A stretch of 64,000 nucleotides of DNA from an uncultured Mycoplasmatota bacterium (GCA_937944975.1 CALEBF010000012.1:62001-126000), one strand, 5' to 3'. Counted from the stretch's first letter, positions 17,765-26,204 are shown. Made by a program: numbers and translations. Notes: generated by a model from the letters alone, not told the origin.

Positions 17765-18649
17765 ATGAATCATTTTTTAGAGTGTATCGAAGAGTTTTTA
17801 AATTATTTATATATCGATAAAAAATATAGTGAAAATACAATTCAGTCTTATGAACGTGACCTCATGAAATACTATGAATTTCTAGGACACCCTGAATTAG
17901 AAAATGTAAAAAAAGAAGATATTAAACGCTATTTAGCCTACTTAAAAGAACAGCATCTAGGAGATAAAACGATGTCTAGAAATATATCTTGTCTACGTTC
18001 TTTTTATAAGTTTTTACTTATGGAGAGAATCATCCAAAAAAATCCAATCGAATTTATAGAACTACCTAAAATTAGGAAGACATTACCATCCGTTCTTTCG
18101 GAAGAAGAGGTAGAGAAACTATTGGATGTTTCACTTACGGATCATTATAGCTATCGCAATAAAGCAATGCTAGAATTAATGTATGCGACAGGACTTCGTG
18201 TGAGTGAACTCGTAAACTTAGAACTCAACGATATCGATTTTTATACAGATACTGTTCGTACGTTAGGAAAGGGAAGTAAAGAAAGAATTATTCCTCTTGG
18301 AGATTACGCAAAAGAAGCACTTCGTATCTACATTGAAGACCACCGACCTAAAATGATGAAAAGAACACCTAATAATTATGTGTTTGTCAACAATCATGGA
18401 AATAAAATGACACGACAAGGATTTTTTAAAATACTCAAAAAGTTAGCAAAAGAAAAGGAGATTAAAACTCCATTCTCTCCACATACTTTAAGACATTCTT
18501 TTGCAACGCATCTACTCAATCACGGTGCCGATTTAAGAAGTATTCAAGAGTTATTAGGACACAGTGATATTTCAACAACACAAATTTATACGCATGTAAC
18601 AAATGAAAAAGTAAAACAGGAATATGACGATTTTCACCCACATGCATAA
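17765..18649 (+). CDS. xerD: Tyrosine recombinase XerD
   Basis: A 294-residue site-specific recombinase for chromosome dimer resolution. It has the N-terminal SAM-like core-binding domain (1-100) and a catalytic domain with all six active-site residues visible: R145 (GLRVSEL), K169, H240 and R243 (HTLRHSF), H266 (GHSDIS) and nucleophile Y275 (IYTHV). Length, housekeeping context and lack of nearby att-like repeats favour XerD over a phage integrase; XerC cannot be fully excluded from sequence alone. Confidence 0.88.
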   Translation: MNHFLECIEEFLNYLYIDKKYSENTIQSYERDLMKYYEFLGHPELENVKKEDIKRYLAYLKEQHLGDKTMSRNISCLRSFYKFLLMERIIQKNPIEFIELPKIRKTLPSVLSEEEVEKLLDVSLTDHYSYRNKAMLELMYATGLRVSELVNLELNDIDFYTDTVRTLGKGSKERIIPLGDYAKEALRIYIEDHRPKMMKRTPNNYVFVNNHGNKMTRQGFFKILKKLAKEKEIKTPFSPHTLRHSFATHLLNHGADLRSIQELLGHSDISTTQIYTHVTNEKVKQEYDDFHPHA

Positions 18650-18662
18650 GAAAGGAAACAAT

Positions 18663-20033
18663 ATGAAAAGAAGAAAAGATATTACGCCAACTATTTTTAG
18701 AGAATATGATTTAAGAGGTATTTATCCGACAGATATCGATAGCGATGTCGCATATACGATAGGAAAGTCGTTCGGATCTTATATTCAAACAATGGGAGAA
18801 ACAACGACGATTGTTGGACACGATAATAGAGAGTCCGGAGAAGAACTATATCAGGCTTTTTTAGAAGGGTTAAAGGAAACCGGAGTCCACGTATTATCGT
18901 TAGGGCTCGTAACGACACCAATGTATTATTATGCTAAGAAAAAAGAAAAATTAAAGACAGGTGTCATGATTACAGCAAGCCACAATCCAAGAGAGTATAA
19001 TGGATTCAAAGTTTCTTTTTCGGAAGTAGGAAACGCTTATGGGGACGCCATTAGAGAATTTCAAAAGTTTACAGAAGCTTGTGAGTTTAAAGAAGGAAAT
19101 GGAGATATTACGCCATATTCTATTCACGATGACTATTTAGCTTTGATTAAAAATTCTATTAAACTCGGAAGGCATCGTATGAAAGTTGTCGTCGATTGTG
19201 GAAATGGGACTGGCTCTATTATCGTAAAAGAAGTGATGCAACAATTTCCAATCAAAGTAGAATACTTATATTGCGAAAGTGATCCAACATTCCCAAATCA
19301 TCATCCAGATCCGGCTGTTTCTAAAAACATGATAGATCTTGGTAAAAAGGTGGTAGAATTAGGGTACGATCTTGGGATTGGAATTGATGGAGACGCCGAT
19401 CGTGTCGGATTCGTCGATAATAAAGGAAAGGTCGTTCCGATCGATCAATTTATGCTTTTAGTGTATCGTGATTTAAACAATCACTTAAAGAATAGAAAGG
19501 CGTTATTCGATGTAAAATGTGGAAAATCTCTCATCGATGGCCTAGAAGATTTAGGAATAGAGCCTGTGATGTATCGAACAGGTGCTAGTTATACTAATAT
19601 GATGGTTAACACCGGAGATTTTGATTTTGGAGGAGAATTTTCTGGACATGTCTTCTTCCGCGATAAATTTCCTGGATTCGATGATGGTATTTATGCAGGA
19701 TTGCGCATGATCGAAATTCTATCTAAGAAAAGAAAATCTTTTACAAAATTATTAAAAGATGTGCCTCAATATGTATCGACTGAGGAAATCAAGATAGCAA
19801 CGACAGAAGAAAAGAAATTCGATATCGTCGAAAAAGTTAAAGACTATGCAATCGACGAAGGATATGCTTTTGAAGATATCGACGGTGTTAGAGTAGAATG
19901 GTGGGATGCTTGGGCGCTTGTCAGAGCTTCTAATACAGGACCTAATATCACACTTCGTTTCGAGGCAAAAGATCAAGCTACTTTAGAGGATGTACAAAAA
20001 GAATTTATGGATTTCATTCAAACTCTCTTATAA
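18663..20033 (+). CDS. Phosphomannomutase/phosphoglucomutase
   Basis: A 456-residue alpha-D-phosphohexomutase that moves phosphate between C6 and C1 of a hexose, feeding cell-surface sugar synthesis. The four signature loops are visible: catalytic phosphoserine loop TASHNPREYNG, metal loop DGDADR, sugar-binding loop GGEFSGH, and phosphate-binding loop RASNTGPNITLRFEA. This pattern fits ManB/AlgC-type enzymes more than GlmM. The start at 18663 follows AAGAAAGGAAAC; an in-frame ATG at 18624 lies inside xerD. Confidence 0.9.
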   Translation: MKRRKDITPTIFREYDLRGIYPTDIDSDVAYTIGKSFGSYIQTMGETTTIVGHDNRESGEELYQAFLEGLKETGVHVLSLGLVTTPMYYYAKKKEKLKTGVMITASHNPREYNGFKVSFSEVGNAYGDAIREFQKFTEACEFKEGNGDITPYSIHDDYLALIKNSIKLGRHRMKVVVDCGNGTGSIIVKEVMQQFPIKVEYLYCESDPTFPNHHPDPAVSKNMIDLGKKVVELGYDLGIGIDGDADRVGFVDNKGKVVPIDQFMLLVYRDLNNHLKNRKALFDVKCGKSLIDGLEDLGIEPVMYRTGASYTNMMVNTGDFDFGGEFSGHVFFRDKFPGFDDGIYAGLRMIEILSKKRKSFTKLLKDVPQYVSTEEIKIATTEEKKFDIVEKVKDYAIDEGYAFEDIDGVRVEWWDAWALVRASNTGPNITLRFEAKDQATLEDVQKEFMDFIQTLL

Positions 20034-20036
20034 ATC

Positions 20037-20073
20037 AAAAAGACAAGTGAGCTCATACGACTTGTCTTTTTTT
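20037..20073 (+). terminator. Terminator of corA-xerD-mutase operon
   Basis: AGACAAGT (20041-20048) pairs with ACTTGTCT (20060-20067), followed by a long T run. Confidence 0.85.
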
Positions 20074-20099
20074 CATATACTGAAGTAGTAGGTGATAGA

Positions 20100-20858
20100 A
20101 TGGATAAAACTATATATGCGTTTTTACTAACGACGATTGCTGGTGCATCTACTCTGATCGGAACAATTCCAATCTTCTTTAAAAAATTAAAAGCATCTAC
20201 GATGATTACAATTTCGCTTGCGTTTGCAGCAGGGATTATGTTGACAGTTTCTTGCACAGATTTAATTCCTAATAGTTTTTCATATTTAAATACAATTTTT
20301 TTACCGTTTCCATCGATCTTAATATGTGCTATTTTTATCGTAGTCGGCATTATCTTTTCTATGTTGATTGACGTTTACCTACCAACATCACCACAGCATA
20401 AAAATCAGCAATTATATAAAGTTGGAATTTTTTCTATGATCGCAATTATTCTTCATAACGTTCCAGAAGGAATTGCCACATTTATGACGTCGACAAACGA
20501 TCTAAAGTTGGGAATCACATTAACGCTCGCAATTGCTCTTCATAATATTCCGGAAGGAATCAGTATTGCAGTTCCAATTTTTTATGCAACGCAACAAAGA
20601 AGAAAAGCAATATTTTATACTTTCATTTCAGGAATTTCCGAGCTTATTGGTGCAATCATCGCTTACTTATTTTTAGCTAAATATATGACAGATGCCATGA
20701 TGGGCATTCTTTTCTCTTTCATCGCAGGTATTATGATACATATATCAATATACGAGTTAATTCCAACAAGTAAAAGCTATCGACAAGTAAAATTAACATA
20801 TAAATCATTCTTCATTGGAATCTTATTTATGTTACTAAGTCACGCTCTTATGAATTGA
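20100..20858 (+). CDS. ZIP-family metal transporter (ZupT-like)
   Basis: A 252-residue integral membrane protein with about eight membrane segments. The two ZIP signature helices carry HNVPEG and HNIPEGISIA, whose His, Pro, Glu and Gly residues line the binuclear metal site; an EL.GA motif follows (ISELIGAI). It probably imports Zn2+ or other divalent metals; the substrate is not determined. TAGGTGAT precedes the ATG. It stands alone between a terminator and its neighbour's promoter. Confidence 0.88.
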   Translation: MDKTIYAFLLTTIAGASTLIGTIPIFFKKLKASTMITISLAFAAGIMLTVSCTDLIPNSFSYLNTIFLPFPSILICAIFIVVGIIFSMLIDVYLPTSPQHKNQQLYKVGIFSMIAIILHNVPEGIATFMTSTNDLKLGITLTLAIALHNIPEGISIAVPIFYATQQRRKAIFYTFISGISELIGAIIAYLFLAKYMTDAMMGILFSFIAGIMIHISIYELIPTSKSYRQVKLTYKSFFIGILFMLLSHALMN

Positions 20859-20859
20859 T

Positions 20860-20888
20860 TTGATTTTTGTAAGGAAAACAGATATAAT
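20860..20888 (+). promoter_or_regulatory. SigmaA-type promoter of the GNAT gene
   Basis: TTGATT, 17-base spacer, TATAAT; the -35 overlaps the end of the ZIP gene region. Confidence 0.75.
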
Positions 20889-20915
20889 ACTAGCACGAAA
20901 GAAGGAATATAAGCT

Positions 20916-21437
20916 ATGGAAAAGAAAGAATACGAATATAGATTGTTAACGGGCGAAGCGCTCGGAAGTGCCCTTCTAAAAGTTACTTATTTTGAAAATG
21001 CGGACGCTTTATTTTCTGATTCATTAGAGGAAGCGCGCAACAAAGGATTAGATAAGTTTGATACATTTGGAATTGCTTGCTATGATCATGATAAATTAGT
21101 CGGGCTGTGTGGAGTACGTTATGGTTTCAGCTTAGAAAGAGAGGAACTATCACAAGTATATTACATTGTCGATGAACATTATCGTAGGCAGGGAATTGCA
21201 AAACGTTTGCTTGTAACATCAATTTTAATCGAAAAAGAGTTTCATCCGACCACGACCATTCATACACAAATTATGCCACGCAATATAGCTTCTCAAAAAA
21301 CGATTGAAAATTTAGGATTTTATCGAACAGGAATTAAATACTATTTAGATTCGATTCCAAGGAATAAAGAGAAATATCCAATCTATACGGATATCGCGAA
21401 AAATGATAGTTTATGCCAAAAATATTTGAAAAAATGA
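20916..21437 (+). CDS. GNAT-family N-acetyltransferase
   Basis: A 173-residue soluble enzyme expected to transfer acetyl from acetyl-CoA. Motif A with the pyrophosphate loop is clear (YIVDEHYRRQGIAKRLL), and motif B follows with MPRNIASQKTIENLGFYRTG. The acceptor is unknown. The gene has its own consensus-like promoter. Its TGA stop lies within the extended -10 of the next gene. Confidence 0.85.
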   Translation: MEKKEYEYRLLTGEALGSALLKVTYFENADALFSDSLEEARNKGLDKFDTFGIACYDHDKLVGLCGVRYGFSLEREELSQVYYIVDEHYRRQGIAKRLLVTSILIEKEFHPTTTIHTQIMPRNIASQKTIENLGFYRTGIKYYLDSIPRNKEKYPIYTDIAKNDSLCQKYLKK

Positions 21438-21443
21438 TATAAT
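21435..21443 (+). promoter_or_regulatory. Extended -10 promoter of the gene at 21473
   Basis: TGATATAAT overlapping the preceding stop codon; -35 not convincing. Confidence 0.55.
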
Positions 21444-21472
21444 AGACATATAGAACGAAAGAAGGAAAAAAC

Positions 21473-22030
21473 ATGACAGAAGAGAGAAGTAGAGGTTATT
21501 TTTTTCTCAATCAACCTATTACAACAGCACAATATTATATGGTTGCTGAGTATACACAGCTTTCTTATATCGACTCTTATACAATAGGAATGTATGACGA
21601 GATGGAACACTATCGCAATTGTTTAGAGCTCTGTGAGACTGTATTGGAACCTACCTGGAGAGAAGCAAAAAAGACAATATCTAACGAAGGCGAAAGAGTA
21701 GAGCACGTTTTACAAAAAGAAAATGTGATCACTGCCATGGAAATTGCTCGATCTATTCGTGGGTTATCTTTAATGTTACCGCAGTCGATAGAACAAATTA
21801 GTACTGAACAGTGGAAACACTTTTTAAAATGGTATGATGCAGAAACATTAAAAAATTATATCGCTGTAACTTTCGTATCCATTCCAGAAGAGTTAAAAAA
21901 AGAAATTCCGTTACAATTTGATACGATGACCGACGATCAAAAAACAGAAGTATATAAAACACTCTTAGATAAGATTACGAGAGCAAAAGGTCTATCATTA
22001 CCAGAAGCACAAAAACCTATGGCGTATTAA
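21473..22030 (+). CDS. Soluble protein of unknown function
   Basis: A 185-residue protein, mainly helical, with no membrane segment, signal peptide or recognised catalytic motif. A good GAAGGA site precedes the ATG, it has its own extended -10 promoter and a strong terminator, so it is a real single-gene unit. The C-terminal part (FDTMTDDQKTEVYKTLLDKI) looks like a small helical bundle. I do not recognise the family. Confidence 0.7.
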   Translation: MTEERSRGYFFLNQPITTAQYYMVAEYTQLSYIDSYTIGMYDEMEHYRNCLELCETVLEPTWREAKKTISNEGERVEHVLQKENVITAMEIARSIRGLSLMLPQSIEQISTEQWKHFLKWYDAETLKNYIAVTFVSIPEELKKEIPLQFDTMTDDQKTEVYKTLLDKITRAKGLSLPEAQKPMAY

Positions 22031-22034
22031 AAAA

Positions 22035-22058
22035 CGAAGAGAATATCTTCGCTTTTTT
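22035..22058. terminator. Terminator after the gene at 21473
   Basis: CGAAGA/TCTTCG stem with a five-base loop followed by CTTTTTTG on the plus strand. It could also serve the minus-strand small gene ending at 22060, whose readthrough would meet an A-rich (U-rich on minus) flank. Confidence 0.8.
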
Positions 22059-22059
22059 G

Positions 22060-22206
22060 TTATTTACAATTTTTTGTATCATTTTCAAAACCAATATTGT
22101 TTTCGTCAGATACTCTATTGTTGTTAGCATTAGCATCAGTAACTTTGTTCATGTTCTTAGCTTTTGCTTTTGCATTTGCATTGTTCTGCTTTTTATTCTT
22201 TGCCAT
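22060..22206 (-). CDS. Small Asn/Lys/Ala-rich protein, possible small acid-soluble spore protein
   Basis: A 48-residue protein starting MAKNKKQNNANAKAKAKN and continuing with Asn-rich, uncharged-to-basic sequence; no hydrophobic core. GGGTGATG lies four bases before the ATG. Composition resembles the minor and gamma-type SASPs of spore formers rather than a globular protein. The strongest support is upstream: a sigmaG-type promoter at perfect spacing. Either alone would be weak; together they make a forespore-expressed spore protein the best reading. It contains one Cys near the C-terminus, which is unusual for SASPs. Homology to a named SASP family is not established. Confidence 0.6.
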   Translation of the reverse strand: MAKNKKQNNANAKAKAKNMNKVTDANANNNRVSDENNIGFENDTKNCK

Positions 22207-22222
22207 TTTCATCACCCATTTA

Positions 22223-22252
22223 TAGTATGTTCAACATATAGATGATTATTCA
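22223..22252 (-). promoter_or_regulatory. SigmaG/sigmaF-type promoter of the SASP-like gene
   Basis: On the minus strand TGAATA (22252-22247), 17-base spacer, then CATACTA (22229-22223). This matches the known forespore sigmaG consensus (GNATA-type -35 and CATNNTA -10). The -35 overlaps the end of the NERD gene. The predicted leader is very short. Confidence 0.65.
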
Positions 22253-22989
22253 GTAGGGTAGTGGTAGTTTTTGTTAATTAATTTTTTTGAAACTCTAGCA
22301 TGATGTTCTTTTACTAACTTTCTGCTTGGTTTTGTATATTTTTCTAAAGCTTTGTATATTTGATACATTTCTTCATAATCTAATTTATATTCGCTATGCA
22401 AAACATCATAACCAATGCAACTCAGTAATTGGTTTAGTTTTACAATTCGCGTGTGATTGCAGTTATATTTTATTTTTTTTAAAGTACTCCTTTTATCGAA
22501 TACGATATAGGAATATATTTCATCAGGATAAAATTGATGATCTAAAGCATTACACAAAAATTGAATATGTTTTCTATTTTGCCAAACTGGATTTAACATA
22601 CGGTATCGTGGGCGATTTCTTATAACTTTTTTCCATATTTTCTTATAGCCGTTTCCAATAATGCCTCCGATATAGTTTTTTGATTCAATCACATATATTC
22701 CAGACTCATGAACCATAACTAAATCAATCTCAGTAGAATCATTATGTCGTTCATTTTCTAAATATAAATTCGACAAGAAAAATGAATTTGGATAACTCTT
22801 TTTTAATAAACAATAAATTTGCCATTCCCCATAATTGACTCGATTGGAAATCACCTGATAAAATTTTTTACCATTTAATTTATAGTATTTATGTTCTTTA
22901 TATCTAACATGATCTATGATTGTAAATATCACAAAAATAACTACAATAGAACTTATCATACAAAAAAACATTACAACTAATACATTCAT
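22246..22989 (-). CDS. Membrane-anchored NERD-domain protein
   Basis: A 247-residue protein with one N-terminal membrane segment (about residues 4-26) and a cytoplasmic NERD (nuclease-related) domain. The core shows GEWQIYCLL, TEIDLVMVHESGIYVIESKNYIGG and a Trp-containing strand after it. The Asp of EIDLV, Glu and Lys of IESKNY correspond to the PD-(D/E)XK-like catalytic set of the family, so a DNA-related nuclease role is possible. Many NERD proteins have unknown targets. It starts an AT-rich accessory block. An extended -10 (TGCTATACT) lies upstream. Confidence 0.8.
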   Translation of the reverse strand: MNVLVVMFFCMISSIVVIFVIFTIIDHVRYKEHKYYKLNGKKFYQVISNRVNYGEWQIYCLLKKSYPNSFFLSNLYLENERHNDSTEIDLVMVHESGIYVIESKNYIGGIIGNGYKKIWKKVIRNRPRYRMLNPVWQNRKHIQFLCNALDHQFYPDEIYSYIVFDKRSTLKKIKYNCNHTRIVKLNQLLSCIGYDVLHSEYKLDYEEMYQIYKALEKYTKPSRKLVKEHHARVSKKLINKNYHYPTE

Positions 22990-23097
22990 ATATCTAACCT
23001 CCGATAGGATTACTCTGTACTAGCAGTAATTACCTTAATCTAAGTATAGCATATACAATGAATTTTTAATTACACAAATTATGTTTTTTGCATTTTG

Positions 23098-23126
23098 TTG
23101 ACACTAAAACAAATTATATATATAAT
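23098..23126 (+). promoter_or_regulatory. Perfect-consensus sigmaA promoter
   Basis: TTGACA (23098-23103), 17 bases, TATAAT (23121-23126). It is the only fully consensus promoter I found in the window, and it drives two tiny membrane-protein genes. Confidence 0.88.
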
Positions 23127-23156
23127 ATACTGAATAGAGAAGGGGAGTGAGTAACC

Positions 23157-23306
23157 TTGTTAGATGATTTCTATGAAGATTATAAAAAACAATATCCTCG
23201 CACAATAGTATGTCATTATTTAGTAAAAAAATTCATAATCATATTTCTATTTTTTTTCGTAATTATATTTTTCTTTTTTCATAATCAAAATATCACGTTT
23301 TTTTAA
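23157..23306 (+). CDS. 49-residue single-pass membrane protein
   Basis: TTG start at 23157 after AGGGGAGTGAG. The product begins LDDFYEDYKKQYPRTIV (acidic then basic, cytoplasmic) and ends in a phenylalanine/isoleucine-rich membrane helix of about 18 residues, with almost nothing outside. The stop TAA shares its last base with the ATG of the next gene (TAATG), so translation is coupled. The strong promoter and site support it as real in spite of the size. Function unknown; a small toxin, a phage-type membrane protein, or a subunit of the next protein are all possible. Confidence 0.6.
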   Translation: MLDDFYEDYKKQYPRTIVCHYLVKKFIIIFLFFFVIIFFFFHNQNITFF

Positions 23307-23821
23307 TGCTTACAGAATTGGCTATCGCTATAGGATGTTATGTTCCTCGCAGTATAATGAAATCATATCATGTTACATCGATGAAAGAGCTTAGTATAAA
23401 TATTACCAGTGATGTAACAAGAAAGGTAACCTCTTTATTAAATCAATATGATTTTTATTCGTTAGAAAAAATTGATATTATCATTGATTATTTTCAAGTA
23501 CAATTATTAGCAAAAGAAGAGAAAATTGGATGGAAAGAACTCATAATTAGTATTTCCTTATCTATATTAGTCACATTAACTTTAGATAACGGTATGTTTG
23601 GCTCTCTAGAAAATAGAATCTTCATATATTTATTGATTTTATTTATAATATTTTCCGCAGTTGCCTTTGTAAAAATTATAAAACAACTTATCTGGAAAAC
23701 AATCTTTTCAGATGATGAAAAAATGAAAGAATTAGTATTAACTCTATTAGATATTAAACTGTCTCTTATTCAAAATCCTAATTCACAAGAGAATTTTTAT
23801 AAATCGTTAAAAATTATTTAA
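23306..23821 (+). CDS. Two-pass membrane protein of unknown function
   Basis: A 171-residue protein with membrane segments at about 79-96 and 106-126, a helical N-terminal domain of about 75 residues and a helical C-terminal part of about 45, both predicted cytoplasmic. It overlaps the preceding 49-residue gene by one base (TAATG) and shares its consensus promoter. Codon use and base composition are more AT-rich than the surrounding housekeeping genes, and no family was recognised, which fits recent acquisition. It is followed by the longest gene-poor gap in the window. Confidence 0.65.
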   Translation: MLTELAIAIGCYVPRSIMKSYHVTSMKELSINITSDVTRKVTSLLNQYDFYSLEKIDIIIDYFQVQLLAKEEKIGWKELIISISLSILVTLTLDNGMFGSLENRIFIYLLILFIIFSAVAFVKIIKQLIWKTIFSDDEKMKELVLTLLDIKLSLIQNPNSQENFYKSLKII

Positions 23822-24548
23822 AAGAGGTAATGTGGACTTTCTATTAGTTCATTTTATCTATTTCTAGAAGTTAACATAATATACATTATCTGCGTTTTAT
23901 ATTGAAACATAAGATATATTATTAGTTATTCATTTATTCAATAATTTAGTGGCTTTTTTCTGTTCCTGATACACTTCAAATTATCTTATATCAATATTAC
24001 TCTATGAATTATTTCTGATATAGATCTTATATATGATTTAAATTTTTAATTTTTAATTGTTACTCGTTAATTATCGTTTTATAATGTTACTATAACTTAA
24101 TTTAGTATATTTTAAAATTATTATCATATTATAGTCTTTCATTATATTTAATCGAATGGCCAATTATACGTCTTTTTTTATTTCGATTCATTCTGCAGCG
24201 CATTTCTACATTTTTAATCATTACCTCTTCTCCACCTTTTTTAACATGCGAATAGGGGAAGTGGACCAATTTTCTGGCGCTACTTATTTCTTTATATGGT
24301 TAAATGATATGTTGCTATAGTAATCATATGTTTTTGTTTCCATCTATTTTTATGATATCCCAATCTTGTTATATTATTAGTTTATTTGGATAAAAGAGGA
24401 GGCGTAGAAGTTAAAATTCATATTGATCTATATTGGTTATTGGATTTCGATTTTGACTCAATCTCTCCCCTATTTATTATGTCCGAATTTCAGACTTTTT
24501 TGGAAATTATTGGAAGAATTTGTGATAATCGCTATAGAGGGATGTTAT
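23822..24548. other. AT-rich gene-poor gap
   Basis: About 0.7 kb with no supported gene. Runs of A/T dominate 23880-24160. An in-frame 69-codon plus-strand stretch from 24386 and a longer frame from 24423 have no usable start, so I do not call them. No transposase, terminal inverted repeat, tRNA or direct-repeat att site was seen. It may be degraded mobile DNA. Confidence 0.5.
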
Positions 24549-24785
24549 ATGATTGGGCAAATTTTAAAATACATGAGAAAGCAGAATGGATTTAATCAAT
24601 ATGAAATTGGTAAAAAAACGGGAATCGCTCGAAATACAATTTCACAATATGAAACTGGAACAATTCAGCCTGTTTTTGAAACAATTGAAAAAATTGCCGA
24701 AACTTGTAATTACGAAATTTTGTTTCAAAATAAAAGAACCAAACAATATATTACAAGTAAAAACATCCGACGCAAAGATATATAG
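24549..24785 (+). CDS. Cro/C1-type HTH protein
   Basis: A 78-residue DNA-binding protein consisting of one XRE helix-turn-helix: LKYMRKQNGFNQYEIGKKTGIARNTISQYETG, followed by a short dimerisation-like part. The ATG at 24549 is preceded by AGAGGGA. The open frame extends upstream to 24423, but the extra residues have no HTH similarity and no site. A 40-residue membrane peptide gene follows 18 bases later behind its own GGAGG, so the two may form a regulator/small-effector pair. Confidence 0.75.
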   Translation: MIGQILKYMRKQNGFNQYEIGKKTGIARNTISQYETGTIQPVFETIEKIAETCNYEILFQNKRTKQYITSKNIRRKDI

Positions 24786-24803
24786 TAAGGAGGTATATTT
24801 GCA

Positions 24804-24926
24804 ATGGGAGACGATTATTTCAAAATGGGGTTTCTATTTACATTTGGAGCTTTTTTTGCAGGATTATTGATTAGTGTTATTTTGTTTATTATCACAAGTG
24901 TATTTGGCTTAGGCTCACTGTTATAA
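24804..24926 (+). CDS. 40-residue single-pass membrane peptide
   Basis: ATG at 24804 with TAAGGAGG eleven bases upstream, a little distant. The peptide MGDDYFKMG is followed by one Gly-containing membrane helix of about 25 residues and a short GLGSLL tail. It ends just before a strong terminator. It follows the XRE gene in the same orientation. Small hydrophobic peptides beside HTH genes can be toxins, phage lysis or immunity factors; which applies cannot be judged. Confidence 0.5.
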   Translation: MGDDYFKMGFLFTFGAFFAGLLISVILFIITSVFGLGSLL

Positions 24927-24935
24927 CATTATAAA

Positions 24936-24966
24936 AAGGATAGAAAGTTACTTCTATCCTTTTTTG
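24936..24966. terminator. Bidirectional terminator
   Basis: GGATAGAA/TTCTATCC stem with a six-base loop, flanked by A-rich and T-rich runs. It separates the plus-strand peptide gene from the convergent gene ending at 24954, overlapping the latter's last codons. Confidence 0.85.
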
Positions 24967-26204
24967 TATCGATGATTTAAATTTTTCATTTCTAAGCGTT
25001 TTTGATATTCCTTCTCTACCCTATCTTCATAACTATTAATAAATTCTAAAATTTCTCTACCAAGTTCCGATAAATCCATCCCATCATTTCCACCAAAATC
25101 TTCTAATAATTCATAATATACTTGAATCTGTTCTTTTGGTGAGAAAATATTTATGTAATCAGATGCAGGACATTTTACAGATATAATCGTATGCGGCTTT
25201 TGGCTTTTAAATTTTTTTCGATATCTTTTAATATTTTCTTGTGCTACGACAATAGAGCTGATAGGAACATGTGTAATCAAGCGTTTATTTTCTCCGTATC
25301 CTGTAAGAATATAATCATCTATAGCAGGATATCCATCATCATAATCTACTAATGGGCGTCGTGCTATTTGAACTTGATCCGCGCAGTCATTCTGATTTGT
25401 TAATTTTTCTCCTTGAGCCAATGAAACGAACGTTGTAACTTTAGTATATGGACTATTTTTCATAAAAGCTCTTGTTTTTAAATCTATTTTGTCAAATGGA
25501 AGTAATTCATAACACGTAGAATTTAAAAATTGTTGATCTACGATGTGTTTTCTTTTAGTTTGTTCTTCGATAATATGCTGAGAACGATCAAAATCATTAA
25601 TAATCTTATAAAGAATATCGATAGCGCTATCTGTATGTTTTAAATGCAAAATAGATGCCGTCTCCGGGTTAGACAAGATTTGTTGCTTTGTAATACCTAA
25701 TATATGTGGCAAATTATGTTCAAAAAAATTCACTTTTATTTTCTTCTTATTGGAAAGTTCTAACTCTATTTTTTTCTTATTATAGACGTTATAATACAAC
25801 AATACGCATCGTTTTAAACGATCTAAAATTTCTAATAGTTGTTCTTCTCTCGATTGATTATTTATAAAACTAATAGTGTCTTTCTGATATAAGCGGTTTG
25901 AAGGCAATTTTGCCTTTTTAATTAACATATGTAACATTTGCCGATCTACTAACAGAAATGCTTTGTTGTAAAAATTTACTATGTCCTGCATGTATAGAAA
26001 TAAAAATTTTTTCTGATATGGATCTTCTCTAACTATTTCATAATAAGTTCTAGAATATGTCTCCAATAGATCTAAAACATCATCCATTTTATAATAAAGA
26101 AGTAATATATCGATACTATACTGCCCATTTTGCATCAATTCGTCATCTATCTGCTTCTTTATGGTATACAATTTAATCGATTCTGATCTTCTATAAAAGT
26201 CCAT
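24954..26204 (-). CDS. Large protein of unknown function, possible PBECR-type nuclease-fold domain
   Basis: A 416-residue soluble protein rich in Lys, Tyr and Ile. Residues about 1-135 are helical. Around residue 150 a strand pattern, IELELSNKKKIKVNFFEHNLPHILGI, resembles the PBECR4-like (phage Barnase-EndoU-ColicinE5-RelE) element in which a strand is followed by F-x-x-x-x-HLxGI. The C-terminal half contains a second domain (GYPAIDDYILTGYGENKRLITHVPISS). AAGGGGAGAG precedes the ATG. The upstream same-strand gene encodes an HTH regulator. A toxin or RNase role is a tentative reading; an unrelated enzyme is possible. Confidence 0.45.
   Translation of the reverse strand: MDFYRRSESIKLYTIKKQIDDELMQNGQYSIDILLLYYKMDDVLDLLETYSRTYYEIVREDPYQKKFLFLYMQDIVNFYNKAFLLVDRQMLHMLIKKAKLPSNRLYQKDTISFINNQSREEQLLEILDRLKRCVLLYYNVYNKKKIELELSNKKKIKVNFFEHNLPHILGITKQQILSNPETASILHLKHTDSAIDILYKIINDFDRSQHIIEEQTKRKHIVDQQFLNSTCYELLPFDKIDLKTRAFMKNSPYTKVTTFVSLAQGEKLTNQNDCADQVQIARRPLVDYDDGYPAIDDYILTGYGENKRLITHVPISSIVVAQENIKRYRKKFKSQKPHTIISVKCPASDYINIFSPKEQIQVYYELLEDFGGNDGMDLSELGREILEFINSYEDRVEKEYQKRLEMKNLNHRYKKG

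Noticed and set aside
17765..18649. Tyrosine recombinase as a phage integrase marking an integrated element
   Set aside because: Length and motifs fit XerD, it is in a corA-xerD-phosphohexomutase transcription unit, and no att-like repeats or phage genes flank it.
22057..22245. Plus-strand 62-codon frame
   Set aside because: It is the antisense shadow of the SASP-like gene, which has a ribosome site and promoter; this frame has neither and starts inside a terminator.
24126..24290. Minus-strand open stretch with basic residues (KKRRIIGHSI), possible transposase fragment
   Set aside because: No recognisable DDE or HTH motif and no terminal repeats; similarity to any transposase could not be supported.
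24386..24595. 69-codon frame with protein-like composition
   Set aside because: Only a TTG start without a ribosome site, and it runs into the HTH gene in another frame. It may be a degraded gene, so it is mentioned only within the gap.
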